Origin: CAZBPZ01 sp964493955
GTDB lineage: Bacteria > Chloroflexota > Dehalococcoidia > Dehalococcoidales > Fen-1064
Direction: 5' to 3'
DNA: 19,059 nt
Assembly (NCBI GenBank): GCA_964493955.1
Contig: CAZBPZ010000029.1
Span: 1-19,059, forward strand
Made by a program: the position numbers and the translations under genes. The notes beneath the pieces were generated by a model. It made no database searches, was not told the origin of the DNA, and saw only the letters and a list, made by a program, of their open reading frames with translations. Shown here piece by piece: positions 7,153 to 14,272 of the stretch. Position 1 is the stretch's first letter. The number at the start of each line of letters is the position of its first letter.

Positions 7153-7755
7153 TTACGGCAGCCCGCGCCGCTCCAGCGGTGGCAGGTAGTACACCGCCGG
7201 GCCGGTCTTCTCCTCCGGCAGCAGGACAAAGGCCCGCCCCGAGGCTACCAGCCGCGAGACCTCGCTCTGCGGGTCAGCCAGGTCACCAAAGTAGATGGCC
7301 TCGGTCTGGCAGCAGATGACGCAGAAAGGCTCCAGTCCCTGGTCGATACGGTGAGCGCAGAGGTGGCACTTACCGGCCACGCCGGCCCGCTCATCGAAGG
7401 TGATGGCCCCGTAAGGACAGGCCGCAAGGCACATCCGGCAGCCGTCACACCGGGCAGCATCGATGAGGACAATGCCGTCGTCACGCCTGGTTATCGCTTC
7501 CAGGGGGCAGGCGTCGATGCAGGGTGGCTCGGCGCAGTGCATGCAGAGGCGCGGCTCGTAGCCCATGCGCAGCTCGGGGTAACGCCCGGCGGCGGTGTCC
7601 ATCCGCGCCCCACCGACCGTCCGCACCGTAATCCATGAGCCTTCCTCGATGCCGTTCTCCAGCTTGCAGGCCACGGTGCAGGTATGGCACCCCGTGCAGC
7701 GCTCCAGGTCTATGACCAGTCCGTAACGCCTGGACACCTTGCCGTCTCCCTCCAT
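7153..7755 (-). CDS. Four-cluster ferredoxin subunit of a molybdopterin oxidoreductase (DmsB/NrfC-like)
   Basis: The 200-residue protein carries four Cys groups typical of electron-transfer subunits of DMSO reductase-family enzymes: C20-x2-C23-x2-C26-x3-C30; then CMHCAEPPCIDACP; then CDGCRMCLAACP; and CHLC followed eleven residues later by CVICC. Each is expected to share ligands for [4Fe-4S] clusters that pass electrons to or from the molybdenum subunit encoded directly upstream. There is no Tat signal or membrane helix. The ATG (7755-7753) overlaps the upstream TGA by one base (TGATG), and GGAG precedes it, so translation is coupled and the stoichiometry is probably 1:1. The C-terminal 40 residues lack further cysteines. 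No membrane anchor subunit (DmsC/NrfD-like) follows. Confidence 0.88.
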   Translation of the reverse strand: MEGDGKVSRRYGLVIDLERCTGCHTCTVACKLENGIEEGSWITVRTVGGARMDTAAGRYPELRMGYEPRLCMHCAEPPCIDACPLEAITRRDDGIVLIDAARCDGCRMCLAACPYGAITFDERAGVAGKCHLCAHRIDQGLEPFCVICCQTEAIYFGDLADPQSEVSRLVASGRAFVLLPEEKTGPAVYYLPPLERRGLP

Positions 7756-9992
7756 CAGGCCTTCTCCACCTGCACCAGCACGTCGTTGAAGGCCATGTTC
7801 GGCTCGTAGATGATGTCCTGGGCCGGGTTGATGGTGTCGTGGGTGAGGGTGTTGAAGCCACCCTCGCCGAACTGCTCGAACCACCAGCCCTGGCAGATGT
7901 TGATGACCCCCGGCGGCACGCCCTCGTTGAGCTTGGCCTCCAGCCGCACACGGCCGCGGTCGTTATAGACCACCACCTCGTCACCATCCCTGATGCCGCG
8001 GGGGGCGGCGTCGGCCGGGTTGATGTCCACCACCGGCCGCGGGTTGAGCTGCAGCAGCCAGGGGATATTGGCGTAGCTGGAGTGGTGGCGGAAGCGGCTG
8101 TGCACCTGCACGTAGACCAGCGGGTACTTTTCCGCCCGCGGGGTGCGGGCGCTCTCCAGCGGCTCGCGGTAGAAGGGCAGCTCCTCGCCCACCGCCCTGA
8201 GGGCCTCGGTGTAGAACTCAATCCGGCCCGAGGCGGTGCGAAAACGTCCGCCACCCGGGGCCGCCGGGGACGGCGGCGTGACGTTGATACGGCCCGGCCC
8301 CCGCCGCAAGGCCTCCACGTTGATGCCTTCCACCGAGGGATGCCCGGAGGAGAGCAGCAGGTCAACGAACTCCTCCTCCGTCTTATCAAAGTAGCTGGCG
8401 AAATCGAAGCGCTTCGCCAGGTCGCTCAGGATGGCCACGTCCGAGCGGGCCTCGTGGAGCGGCTCGACCACCTTCTGCTGGAGCTGCAGGAAGGGGGCCG
8501 GCCCGCCCACCATGTCAGAGAACTCGAGGAAGGTGCAGACCGGCAGCACGACATCGGCCTGTTTGGCGGTGTCATCCATGAAGAGGGCGGTGTGGACAAT
8601 CAGTTCCAGCTTCGGGAATAGCTCGCCGATTATCTTGTAGGAGTTGGCGCACTGGTTGACGAAGTTGGTAAAGGCGAACCAGAGCGCTTTGAGCTGGTAG
8701 GGCCGGCCTTCCAGTATGGCGGGGTAGGTATTGAGGATGCCCATCCGGGAGTAGGAACGGCCCGGGTCGGGCTGGAGGAAGGCGCCCCAGTTGAGGACGA
8801 GGCGGCGGTGGCCACCGGCGCCGGGCACGGTGGTGTTGCCGGTGATGGCGGCCAGGGTGCAGACGGCGCGGAAGGTGAGGTCGCCGTGGTAGGTGCGGCC
8901 CAGGCCGTTGTTGGTGTAGATGTTTACCGGCCGGTGGGTGGCGTAACTGCGGGCAAACTCGGCAATCTTCGCGGCCGGGATGCCGGTTATCTCCGCCGCC
9001 CGCTGCGGCGGGTACTCGTTCACCAGGTCAGCCAGCAGCTGGTAGGCGGGCCGACAGGTGATACCGCCGACCTCATAGGTGCCGGTCAGGGCCGGGGTTG
9101 ATGTCTCCTCAACCGGCCGGGCGGCACCGGCGGCCGGGTCCCACGCCAGGTAGCCCTGGCCGGCCCCGCCGCCGTCAAGGTCGCCCTGGCGCAGGAAACG
9201 GCCGTTATCAGCCCGCACCAGGAACGGCCCCACCGTGTAGCGGCGCACGAAGTCCTCGTCGGCCAGGCCCTCGGCCAGGATGACGTGCATCATCGCCAGG
9301 GCCAGGGCGGCGTCGGTGCCGGGGCGGAGACCGATGTACTCGTCGGCCTTGGAGGCGGTCACGGTGAAGACGGGGTCAATCACCACCAGGGGTACGCCCG
9401 CCTGCTTGTAGGCGAAGAGGGAGCGCATCAGGAAGGGGGTGGACTCGGCCGGGTTGGTACCCCAGCAGATGTTCATCCTGGGGTCACGGAAGGCCGAGAT
9501 GAACGGGCCGGGGCTGTGCGCCCCGTACATGGCGGTGGTGGCACAGGGGCCGGCCGAGTCGCCGTAGCCCCAGGCGCTGACCCGTGTGCCCTGGAACAGG
9601 CTGACGAAGCGGGTGTAGGCCCCGAACTTGACCGTACCCGAGCCCGGCCCGCCGAGGACGAAGCCGACCGACCGGGAGCCGTACTCGGCGGCAATCCGCT
9701 TGAACTCGGCGGCAATATAGTCCAGCGCCTCGTCCCAGGAGATGCGCTGCCAGCGGCCCTCGCCGCGCCGGCCGGCCCGCTTCAGCGGGTACTTGAGACG
9801 GTCCGGGTGGTAGAGCATCTGCAGGGTGGAGAGGCCACGCAGGCAGATACGGCGGTAGTGAGGGTCGGGGAAATCGGCCGGCTCCAGCTTGACGACCCGG
9901 TCCCCCCGGACATGCGCCAGGATACCACAGGCATTGGCAGCACAGTGGGCCGGGCAGGCCGTCCTCACCACCCTGGTCTCGGTGCCGGCCAT
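7755..9992 (-). CDS. Molybdopterin oxidoreductase catalytic subunit, cytoplasmic, substrate unknown
   Basis: The 745-residue protein is a DMSO reductase-family enzyme binding a molybdenum or tungsten bis-MGD cofactor. The N-terminal domain has Cys13, Cys17, Cys22 and Cys50 (C-x3-C-x4-C-x27-C) for a [4Fe-4S] cluster. WGYGDSAGPCATTAMYGA follows, and Cys150 there is a candidate metal ligand by position. NICWGTNPAES and the C-terminal dinucleotide-binding domain (about 610-745, with VDINPADAAPRGIRDGDEV) complete the family layout. There is no twin-arginine signal, so it should act in the cytoplasm. I chose the second of two adjacent ATGs (9992-9990): GGAGG lies six bases upstream, and the promoter at 10028-10057 is downstream of the longer GTG start at 10079. 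The substrate cannot be read from sequence; formate, sulfur species, aldehydes or acetylene-hydratase-like chemistry are all possible. Confidence 0.88.
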   Translation of the reverse strand: MAGTETRVVRTACPAHCAANACGILAHVRGDRVVKLEPADFPDPHYRRICLRGLSTLQMLYHPDRLKYPLKRAGRRGEGRWQRISWDEALDYIAAEFKRIAAEYGSRSVGFVLGGPGSGTVKFGAYTRFVSLFQGTRVSAWGYGDSAGPCATTAMYGAHSPGPFISAFRDPRMNICWGTNPAESTPFLMRSLFAYKQAGVPLVVIDPVFTVTASKADEYIGLRPGTDAALALAMMHVILAEGLADEDFVRRYTVGPFLVRADNGRFLRQGDLDGGGAGQGYLAWDPAAGAARPVEETSTPALTGTYEVGGITCRPAYQLLADLVNEYPPQRAAEITGIPAAKIAEFARSYATHRPVNIYTNNGLGRTYHGDLTFRAVCTLAAITGNTTVPGAGGHRRLVLNWGAFLQPDPGRSYSRMGILNTYPAILEGRPYQLKALWFAFTNFVNQCANSYKIIGELFPKLELIVHTALFMDDTAKQADVVLPVCTFLEFSDMVGGPAPFLQLQQKVVEPLHEARSDVAILSDLAKRFDFASYFDKTEEEFVDLLLSSGHPSVEGINVEALRRGPGRINVTPPSPAAPGGGRFRTASGRIEFYTEALRAVGEELPFYREPLESARTPRAEKYPLVYVQVHSRFRHHSSYANIPWLLQLNPRPVVDINPADAAPRGIRDGDEVVVYNDRGRVRLEAKLNEGVPPGVINICQGWWFEQFGEGGFNTLTHDTINPAQDIIYEPNMAFNDVLVQVEKA

Positions 9993-10027
9993 CATTTCCC
10001 TCCGCAGCCGGGTTCGGTACTCAGGGT

Positions 10028-10057
10028 AGGATAGAGTACGCCCGGTGCGGCTGTCAA
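10028..10057 (-). promoter_or_regulatory. Promoter for the molybdopterin oxidoreductase operon
   Basis: On the minus strand, a perfect TTGACA (10057-10052) and TATCCT (10033-10028, 4/6) are 18 bases apart. Transcription would begin near 10021, giving a leader of about 29 bases with GCGGAGGG before the ATG at 9992. Confidence 0.55.
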
Positions 10058-10061
10058 ACAT

Positions 10062-10109
10062 CCGGTTACACAGCACCACTCAACACAATGCAAGTAGAAC
10101 CGGTTGCAC
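10062..10109. promoter_or_regulatory. Two direct repeats CCGGTTRCAC upstream of the oxidoreductase promoter
   Basis: CCGGTTACAC (10062-10071) and CCGGTTGCAC (10100-10109) differ at one base and are offset by 38 bases. The first lies 4 bases beyond the -35 box of the leftward promoter, where activators commonly bind. The intergenic stretch 9993-10422 (430 bases) also holds the divergent trk promoter, the inverted pair TGCACCTG (10105-10112) / CAGGTGCA (10174-10181) and a repeated ATGATGCCGC (10114-10123, 10161-10170). Confidence 0.4.
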
Positions 10110-10136
10110 CTGCATGATGCCGCCAGCCCCGGCGGT

Positions 10137-10165
10137 TTGACAAAGCCCCCGGGCAAGCGTATGAT
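10137..10165 (+). promoter_or_regulatory. Promoter for the trkA-trkH operon
   Basis: A perfect TTGACA (10137-10142) and TATGAT (10160-10165, 5/6) are separated by 17 bases, one of the best promoter matches in the window. A weaker second candidate lies downstream: TTGACC (10191-10196), 17 bases, CATTAT (10214-10219). That second -10 box is overlapped by the inverted repeat TTGAT-N6-ATCAA (10207-10222). Confidence 0.6.
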
Positions 10166-10171
10166 GCCGCT

Positions 10172-10422
10172 TTCAGGTGCAGAAAGGGGCTTGACCGGCC
10201 GACCTATTGATGCCATTATCAAATGGCGGGGGCAACGAAACGAGTATGGTCCCGGGAAATAACCCGGTATCCACGAAAGACCTCCTGACACCACTGCCGT
10301 CCGGCCGGCAGGGGGACAGGGTGCTGCGGAGGCGGCGCCGGCGGCGCGGAGTACTGGCAGCCGTACTGCGCGGGCTACGAAGGCTATTTCCCGGCGGGGC
10401 CACGGGGTAGCCGGCGGGCCAG
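10172..10422 (+). other. Long 5' leader of the trk operon with predicted hairpins
   Basis: If transcription starts after the promoter at 10137-10165, the leader is about 250 bases. It can form several GC-rich hairpins: CCGGG/CCCGG around an AAATAA loop near 10250-10267, CTGCCG/CGGCAG at 10294-10311, and a longer interrupted stem at 10345-10372 built on AGTAC/GTACT. A 66-67 codon open frame (ATG 10210, TTG 10207; stop ending 10410) contains seven consecutive Arg codons but has no Shine-Dalgarno; it could be a leader peptide or chance. I could not match the leader to a known riboswitch consensus. Confidence 0.35.
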
Positions 10423-11787
10423 ATGTACATCATCATTGCCGGTGCGGGGGTGGTCGGCTTCAACATTGCCTCGCTGCTGGCGGAGGCCAAGCACGACGTG
10501 GCCGTGGTTGACCAGTCTGACGAGGCCGTGGAGGCGGTGCGCCGGCAGCTGGATGTCAGGACCATCAGCGGCAACGCCGCCACACCGCGCGTCCTGCGCG
10601 AGGCCGAGGTCAGCCGGGCCAACCTGGTAGTGGCCGTCACCAACAATGACGAGACGAACGTCCTCGTCTGCTTCCTGGCCAAGGAACTGGGGGCCGCCAT
10701 GACGGTGGCCCGGGTGCGAAACCCGGACTACTCCGGCTACTTTGTCACCGCGGCGCGCTCCCCGATGGCCGCCCGCAAGGTCATGCGCCCCAAGAGCCTC
10801 GGGGTTGACCTGTTCATCAACCCGGAGGTAGAGGTGGCCGAGGAGATAATGGGCATTCTCTCCGGCCTGTACCCGACCGACGTCCAGAACTTTGCCGGCG
10901 GGCGCGTCCAGATAAGGGAGTTCCGGGTGGGACAGGAGCCCCCGGCCGGCCAGGCGGTGTCCGCTATCCGGTTGCCGGAGCCGGCCACCATCGTCGCCAT
11001 TTCCCGCGGGGGGCAGACCTCTATCCCCACCCCCGGCGAGGTCGTGCAGCCGGGCGACCACATCTACCTGGTGGCGGCGGCACACCACATGGAGGCCCTC
11101 GGCCGGATGTTTGCCGTGCCACCCCGGCCGGTCAAGAACGTTGCCATCTTCGGGGGCGAGAGGGCCGGCTTCCTGGTGGCCGATGGGCTGGAAAAGCGTG
11201 GCATCAATGTCAAGCTGATAGACCCTGACCTGGGGCGCTGCCAGGCGCTGGCCGCCCGGCTGGAGCGGACATCCGTCCTGCACGGCGACGCCACCGACGC
11301 CGATTTCCTGACAGAGCAGGGAATCACCGCCGCCGACGCCTTTGTGGCCACCACCAGCAACGATGAGATCAACATCCTGTGCGGCCTGCTGGCCAGGCAG
11401 CTCGGCGTGCGGCGGACTATCATTACTGTCGTCAAGCCGGGCTACATTGCCCTGGCGCAGGCCGTGGGGGTGGACGTGGCGGTGTCCTCACTGCTGGAGG
11501 TGGCGGGGCGCATCACACGGTTTGTCCTGCACGGCGGGGTAATCTCGGCTACCTTCATCGGGGGGAAAGACCTTCAGGCGGTTGAGTTCGTGATAGGCCA
11601 GTCAGCCGCTATCGCGCAGCACAGCCTGGCCGAGAGCGGGCTGCCAAAGGAGACTATTGTCGCAGCCGTGGTGCGTGACGACGATGTGATGGTGCCCGCC
11701 GGAGACGGCCCGGTGCGCCCCGGGGACCACGTTATCATCGTGTCCCGCCTCTCCGCTATCCCGGCAGTGGAGCGGCTCTTCAAGTAG
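10423..11787 (+). CDS. trkA: TrkA, double-RCK potassium uptake regulator
   Basis: This 454-residue protein has the full-length TrkA plan: two tandem regulator-of-K+-conductance units, each a Rossmann NAD-binding domain plus a TrkA-C domain. The first GxGxxG is GAGVVG at residues 7-12, with Asp at the end of strand two (VVDQ). The second nucleotide site begins at Gly244 (GGERAG, residues 244-249). TrkA-C domains cover roughly 140-225 and 370-454. TrkA sits on the cytoplasmic face of the TrkH channel and gates it by nucleotide binding. The gene is nine bases upstream of trkH. The ATG start is preceded by a GGCGGGCCAG stretch rather than a strong Shine-Dalgarno; the conserved strand starts at residue 2, which supports it. 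Confidence 0.92.
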   Translation: MYIIIAGAGVVGFNIASLLAEAKHDVAVVDQSDEAVEAVRRQLDVRTISGNAATPRVLREAEVSRANLVVAVTNNDETNVLVCFLAKELGAAMTVARVRNPDYSGYFVTAARSPMAARKVMRPKSLGVDLFINPEVEVAEEIMGILSGLYPTDVQNFAGGRVQIREFRVGQEPPAGQAVSAIRLPEPATIVAISRGGQTSIPTPGEVVQPGDHIYLVAAAHHMEALGRMFAVPPRPVKNVAIFGGERAGFLVADGLEKRGINVKLIDPDLGRCQALAARLERTSVLHGDATDADFLTEQGITAADAFVATTSNDEINILCGLLARQLGVRRTIITVVKPGYIALAQAVGVDVAVSSLLEVAGRITRFVLHGGVISATFIGGKDLQAVEFVIGQSAAIAQHSLAESGLPKETIVAAVVRDDDVMVPAGDGPVRPGDHVIIVSRLSAIPAVERLFK

Positions 11788-11796
11788 CCCCGAACG

Positions 11797-13248
11797 ATGA
11801 GACTGCGGATAGTCAGCCACTACCTGGGCTTCATCGCCGCTATACTCGGCACCTTCATGGTCATCCCCCTGGGCTGGAGCCTGGCCCGCGGCGAGGCCGC
11901 CACGCTGGCGTTTGCCATCTCGGCGGCGGTCACGGCCGGCGGGGGGCTGCTCGCCTGGAAGCTCACCCCCGTCCGCGACGCCCGCCTCGGCCGGCGCGAG
12001 GCCGTGCTCATTGTGGTGCTGGGCTGGCTGCTGGCCTCGGCCGTCAGCTCGCTGCCCTATGTGCTGGCCGGCACCTTCAGCAGCTACGAAGACGCCCTGT
12101 TCGAAGCTGTCTCCGGCTTTACCACCACCGGCGCCACCGTGCTGACCTCAATTGAAGGCCAGATGGAAAGCGTCCTCGTGTGGCGCTCACTGACACAGTG
12201 GCTGGGCGGCATGGGCATCATCACGCTGTTCGTGGCGCTCTTCCCGGTGTTCGGCATCGGGGCCGCCCACCTGGTCGAGGCAGAGATGCCGGGCCCGCAG
12301 CCAGAGAGGCTAACACCGCGCATGCGGGACACCGCCAAGGCAGTCTGGGTGCTGTACGCCGTCTTTTCCCTGCTGGAGCTGGCCCTGCTGCTGGGGGGCG
12401 GCATGTCACCCTTCCACGCCCTGACCGTTACCTTCAGCACGATGCCCACCGGCGGCTTCACCGGCACGGAGATGAGCATCGCCGCCTTCAACAGCGTCTA
12501 CTTCGAAGGGGTCATCACCTTCTTCATGCTGGTGGCGGGGGTCAACTTCGGCCTCTTCTACTTCATCTTCTGGAAGAGGCAGGCCCGCCCCCTGCTTACC
12601 AGCCCGGAGTTCAAGGTCTACCTGGGGACTCTCCTGGCGGCGGCGGTACTGGTCACGGTTGACCTCTCCAGCAACACGGGGCTTTCAATCGGCCAGGCCA
12701 TCCGGCAGAGCAGCTTCCAGGTGGTGTCCACCATGACCACCACCGGCTTCACCACGGCCGATTTCGGCAGCTGGCCCACCTTCACCCGGGCCGTCCTGCT
12801 GGCGCTGATGATAATCGGCGCCTCGGCCGGCTCCACCGGCGGGGCGCTCAAGGTGGTACGGGTGGTGGTGCTGGCCAAGTACACCTACAACCAGCTCCGC
12901 CGCGCCTTCAACCCGCGGGCGGTGCTACCGCTCAAGCTGGGGGGTACTGTCCTGCCGGACCAGGTTGTTTCGCGCGTCATCGGCATGACGGTGCTCTACT
13001 TTGTGGCGATATTTGCCGGCTTCGTGCTGATGAGCGCCTTCGGGCTGGACCAGGAGACCGCCCTGTCCTCGGTGCTGGCCACGCTGGGCAATGTCGGGCC
13101 CGGGCTGAACCTGGTGGGGCCGGCCGCCAACTACGCCTTTATCCCGGCAGCCGGCAAGGCGGTACTGATGGTCTGCATGCTGGTGGGGCGCCTGGAACTC
13201 TTCACCGTGCTGGTGCTGATTGTACCCTCGTTCTGGCGGTGGCGGTAG
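11797..13248 (+). CDS. trkH: TrkH/KtrB-family potassium transporter
   Basis: The 483-residue integral membrane protein has the four-fold membrane-pore-membrane design of the Trk/Ktr superfamily that imports K+. The four selectivity-filter loops are visible: SGFTTTGAT (about 106-114), STMPTGGFTG (about 215-224), STMTTTGFTTADF (about 311-323) and ATLGNVGPGL (about 428-437). Each has the conserved glycine that replaces the GYG of classic K+ channels. Extra hydrophobic segments at the N-terminus match the usual ten-helix TrkH layout. The ATG follows the trkA stop by nine bases with no clear ribosome site, implying coupled translation. TrkA, and possibly the two further RCK proteins downstream, should be its gating ring. 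Confidence 0.92.
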   Translation: MRLRIVSHYLGFIAAILGTFMVIPLGWSLARGEAATLAFAISAAVTAGGGLLAWKLTPVRDARLGRREAVLIVVLGWLLASAVSSLPYVLAGTFSSYEDALFEAVSGFTTTGATVLTSIEGQMESVLVWRSLTQWLGGMGIITLFVALFPVFGIGAAHLVEAEMPGPQPERLTPRMRDTAKAVWVLYAVFSLLELALLLGGGMSPFHALTVTFSTMPTGGFTGTEMSIAAFNSVYFEGVITFFMLVAGVNFGLFYFIFWKRQARPLLTSPEFKVYLGTLLAAAVLVTVDLSSNTGLSIGQAIRQSSFQVVSTMTTTGFTTADFGSWPTFTRAVLLALMIIGASAGSTGGALKVVRVVVLAKYTYNQLRRAFNPRAVLPLKLGGTVLPDQVVSRVIGMTVLYFVAIFAGFVLMSAFGLDQETALSSVLATLGNVGPGLNLVGPAANYAFIPAAGKAVLMVCMLVGRLELFTVLVLIVPSFWRWR

Positions 13249-13370
13249 GAACCGTGGCAGGCTTTTCTTGTGGTTTGAACCAACCCGACGGGCTTCGTTC
13301 ACTTTATTCACAGGGTCTAGAAACCGTGACAGGCTTTTTATTGTAGTCTGGGCCGTTCAGGTTTATAATA
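13249..13370 (+). repeat. Imperfect tandem duplication between trkH and uspA
   Basis: AACCGTGGCAGGCTTTT (13250-13266) and AACCGTGACAGGCTTTT (13322-13338) match at 16 of 17 bases and are 72 bases apart. The similarity continues, with indels, into TTGTGGTTTG versus TTGTAGTCTG and then GGCTTCGTTCACTTTATT (13291-13308) versus GGCCGTTCAGGTTTATAAT (13351-13369). The second unit contains the uspA promoter; the first carries a decayed version of the same elements with about 12 extra bases. Confidence 0.55.
13341..13369 (+). promoter_or_regulatory. Promoter for uspA and the downstream RCK genes
   Basis: TTGTAG (13341-13346) and a perfect TATAAT (13364-13369) are 17 bases apart, inside the second copy of the tandem duplication. 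Transcription would start near 13376, about 36 bases before the uspA ATG. Confidence 0.6.
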
Positions 13371-13411
13371 CTTCGTGCTATTCAGGGGTTTGCCTGAAGA
13401 ACATATCAGTA

Positions 13412-13855
13412 ATGGAAATCCGCAGCATTCTCGTGCCGGTCAGCGGCACTGAAGCTGATAGTGAGGCGATGGTCTTCGCCTGCCGCCTGGCAAAAAAGGA
13501 CAAGGCCAGGATAGTGGCTGTCTATGTCATTCCCATTCAGCGCAGCCTGCCCCTTGACGCCGAGCTGGAGACCGAGGTGGAAAAGGGGGAGCGGGTGCTG
13601 GAGCAGATGGAGAAGGTCGCGACGGGCCAGGGCTACGCGATAGAGACAGACCTTCTCCAGGCACGGGAAGAGGGGCCGGCCATCGTCGACGAAGCCCGGG
13701 AGCATGACATTGACCTCATACTGATGGGCACGCCCTACCAGCGGCAGTTCGGGCAATTCAGTCTGGGGCAGACCATTGTCTACGTGTTGAAGAACGCTCC
13801 CTGCCGGGTTATGATTTACCACCACTACCCTCCCCCTGAAGAGGACACGCCATGA
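13412..13855 (+). CDS. Universal stress protein (UspA family) linked to the Trk system
   Basis: The 147-residue protein has the single-domain Usp fold: the first strand is RSILVPVSGTEADSEAM, and the end is LILMGTP followed by LKNAPCRVMIYHH. The ATP-binding signature G-x2-G-x9-G-(S/T) is altered. Gly106 and Gly119 are in place, but the middle Gly is Tyr109 and the residue after Gly119 is Gln120. ATP binding is therefore uncertain. Usp proteins encoded beside transporters can act as nucleotide-dependent regulators, as TeaD does for the TeaABC transporter. The ATG at 13412 is chosen because the first beta strand begins immediately and the promoter lies just upstream; the frame could extend to 13220 but would overlap trkH. 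The stop overlaps the next start as ATGA. Confidence 0.85.
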   Translation: MEIRSILVPVSGTEADSEAMVFACRLAKKDKARIVAVYVIPIQRSLPLDAELETEVEKGERVLEQMEKVATGQGYAIETDLLQAREEGPAIVDEAREHDIDLILMGTPYQRQFGQFSLGQTIVYVLKNAPCRVMIYHHYPPPEEDTP

Positions 13856-14262
13856 AGGTAGTCATCATGGGGTGCGGGCGGGTCGGTGCCGGCCTGGCCT
13901 CGCTGCTGGACCAGGAGGGGCACTCCGTTACCATCCTGGACAACGATTCCTACAGTTTCCGGCGGCTCCCGCCTGACTTTGGTGGCCGGGCCCTGCTGGG
14001 TAACGGCATCGACGAAGACGTGCTGCGGCGCGCCGGTATTGAGAGTGCCGACGCCTTCGTGGCACTCACCCAGGGGGACAACCGCAACATCATGGCCACC
14101 CAGATAGCCAAGCGGATTTTCAAGGTGCCGCGGGCGCTGTGCCGTATCTACGACCCGCTGCGCTGCCAGATGTACCAGGAGCTCGGCCTGGAGGCCATCA
14201 GCCCCACCACCGTCTTCGCCCGCCTGCTCAAAGACAAGCTGGACAACCCGCCGGAGGAATAG
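13852..14262 (+). CDS. Single-domain RCK (TrkA-N only) protein
   Basis: The 136 residues form one Rossmann nucleotide-binding domain of the TrkA family. Gly7-x-Gly9-x2-Gly12 (GCGRVG) is followed by Asp30 at the end of the second strand, fitting NAD/NADH or adenine nucleotide binding. The sequence ends at a KDKLDNPPEE tail, and no TrkA-C domain follows. It is about 85 residues shorter than its downstream neighbour. It may pair with that neighbour as an asymmetric two-protein equivalent of the double-RCK TrkA. ATGA overlap with uspA and a 10-base gap to the next gene indicate one coupled operon. The domain assignment is sure; partnership with TrkH is inferred from position. Confidence 0.85.
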   Translation: MKVVIMGCGRVGAGLASLLDQEGHSVTILDNDSYSFRRLPPDFGGRALLGNGIDEDVLRRAGIESADAFVALTQGDNRNIMATQIAKRIFKVPRALCRIYDPLRCQMYQELGLEAISPTTVFARLLKDKLDNPPEE

Positions 14263-14272
14263 TAAGGTCCCC

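Noticed and set aside
9993..10079. Longer start (GTG 10079) for the molybdopterin subunit
   Set aside because: The extra 29 residues are upstream of or overlap a good promoter and do not form a Tat signal; ATG 9992 has a proper GGAGG.
10207..10410. Small protein of 66-67 residues with an Arg run before trkA
   Set aside because: No Shine-Dalgarno, no known domain, and the second promoter candidate would start inside it. Kept only as a remark on the leader.
10172..10422. c-di-AMP (ydaO-type) riboswitch upstream of trkA
   Set aside because: Potassium genes often carry it and the leader is long, but I could not find the conserved core sequences by eye; only unspecific GC-rich hairpins are visible.
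13220..13411. Upstream extension of uspA to 13220
   Set aside because: It would overlap trkH, run through the promoter duplication and add a sequence unlike the Usp family, whose first strand starts at 13412.
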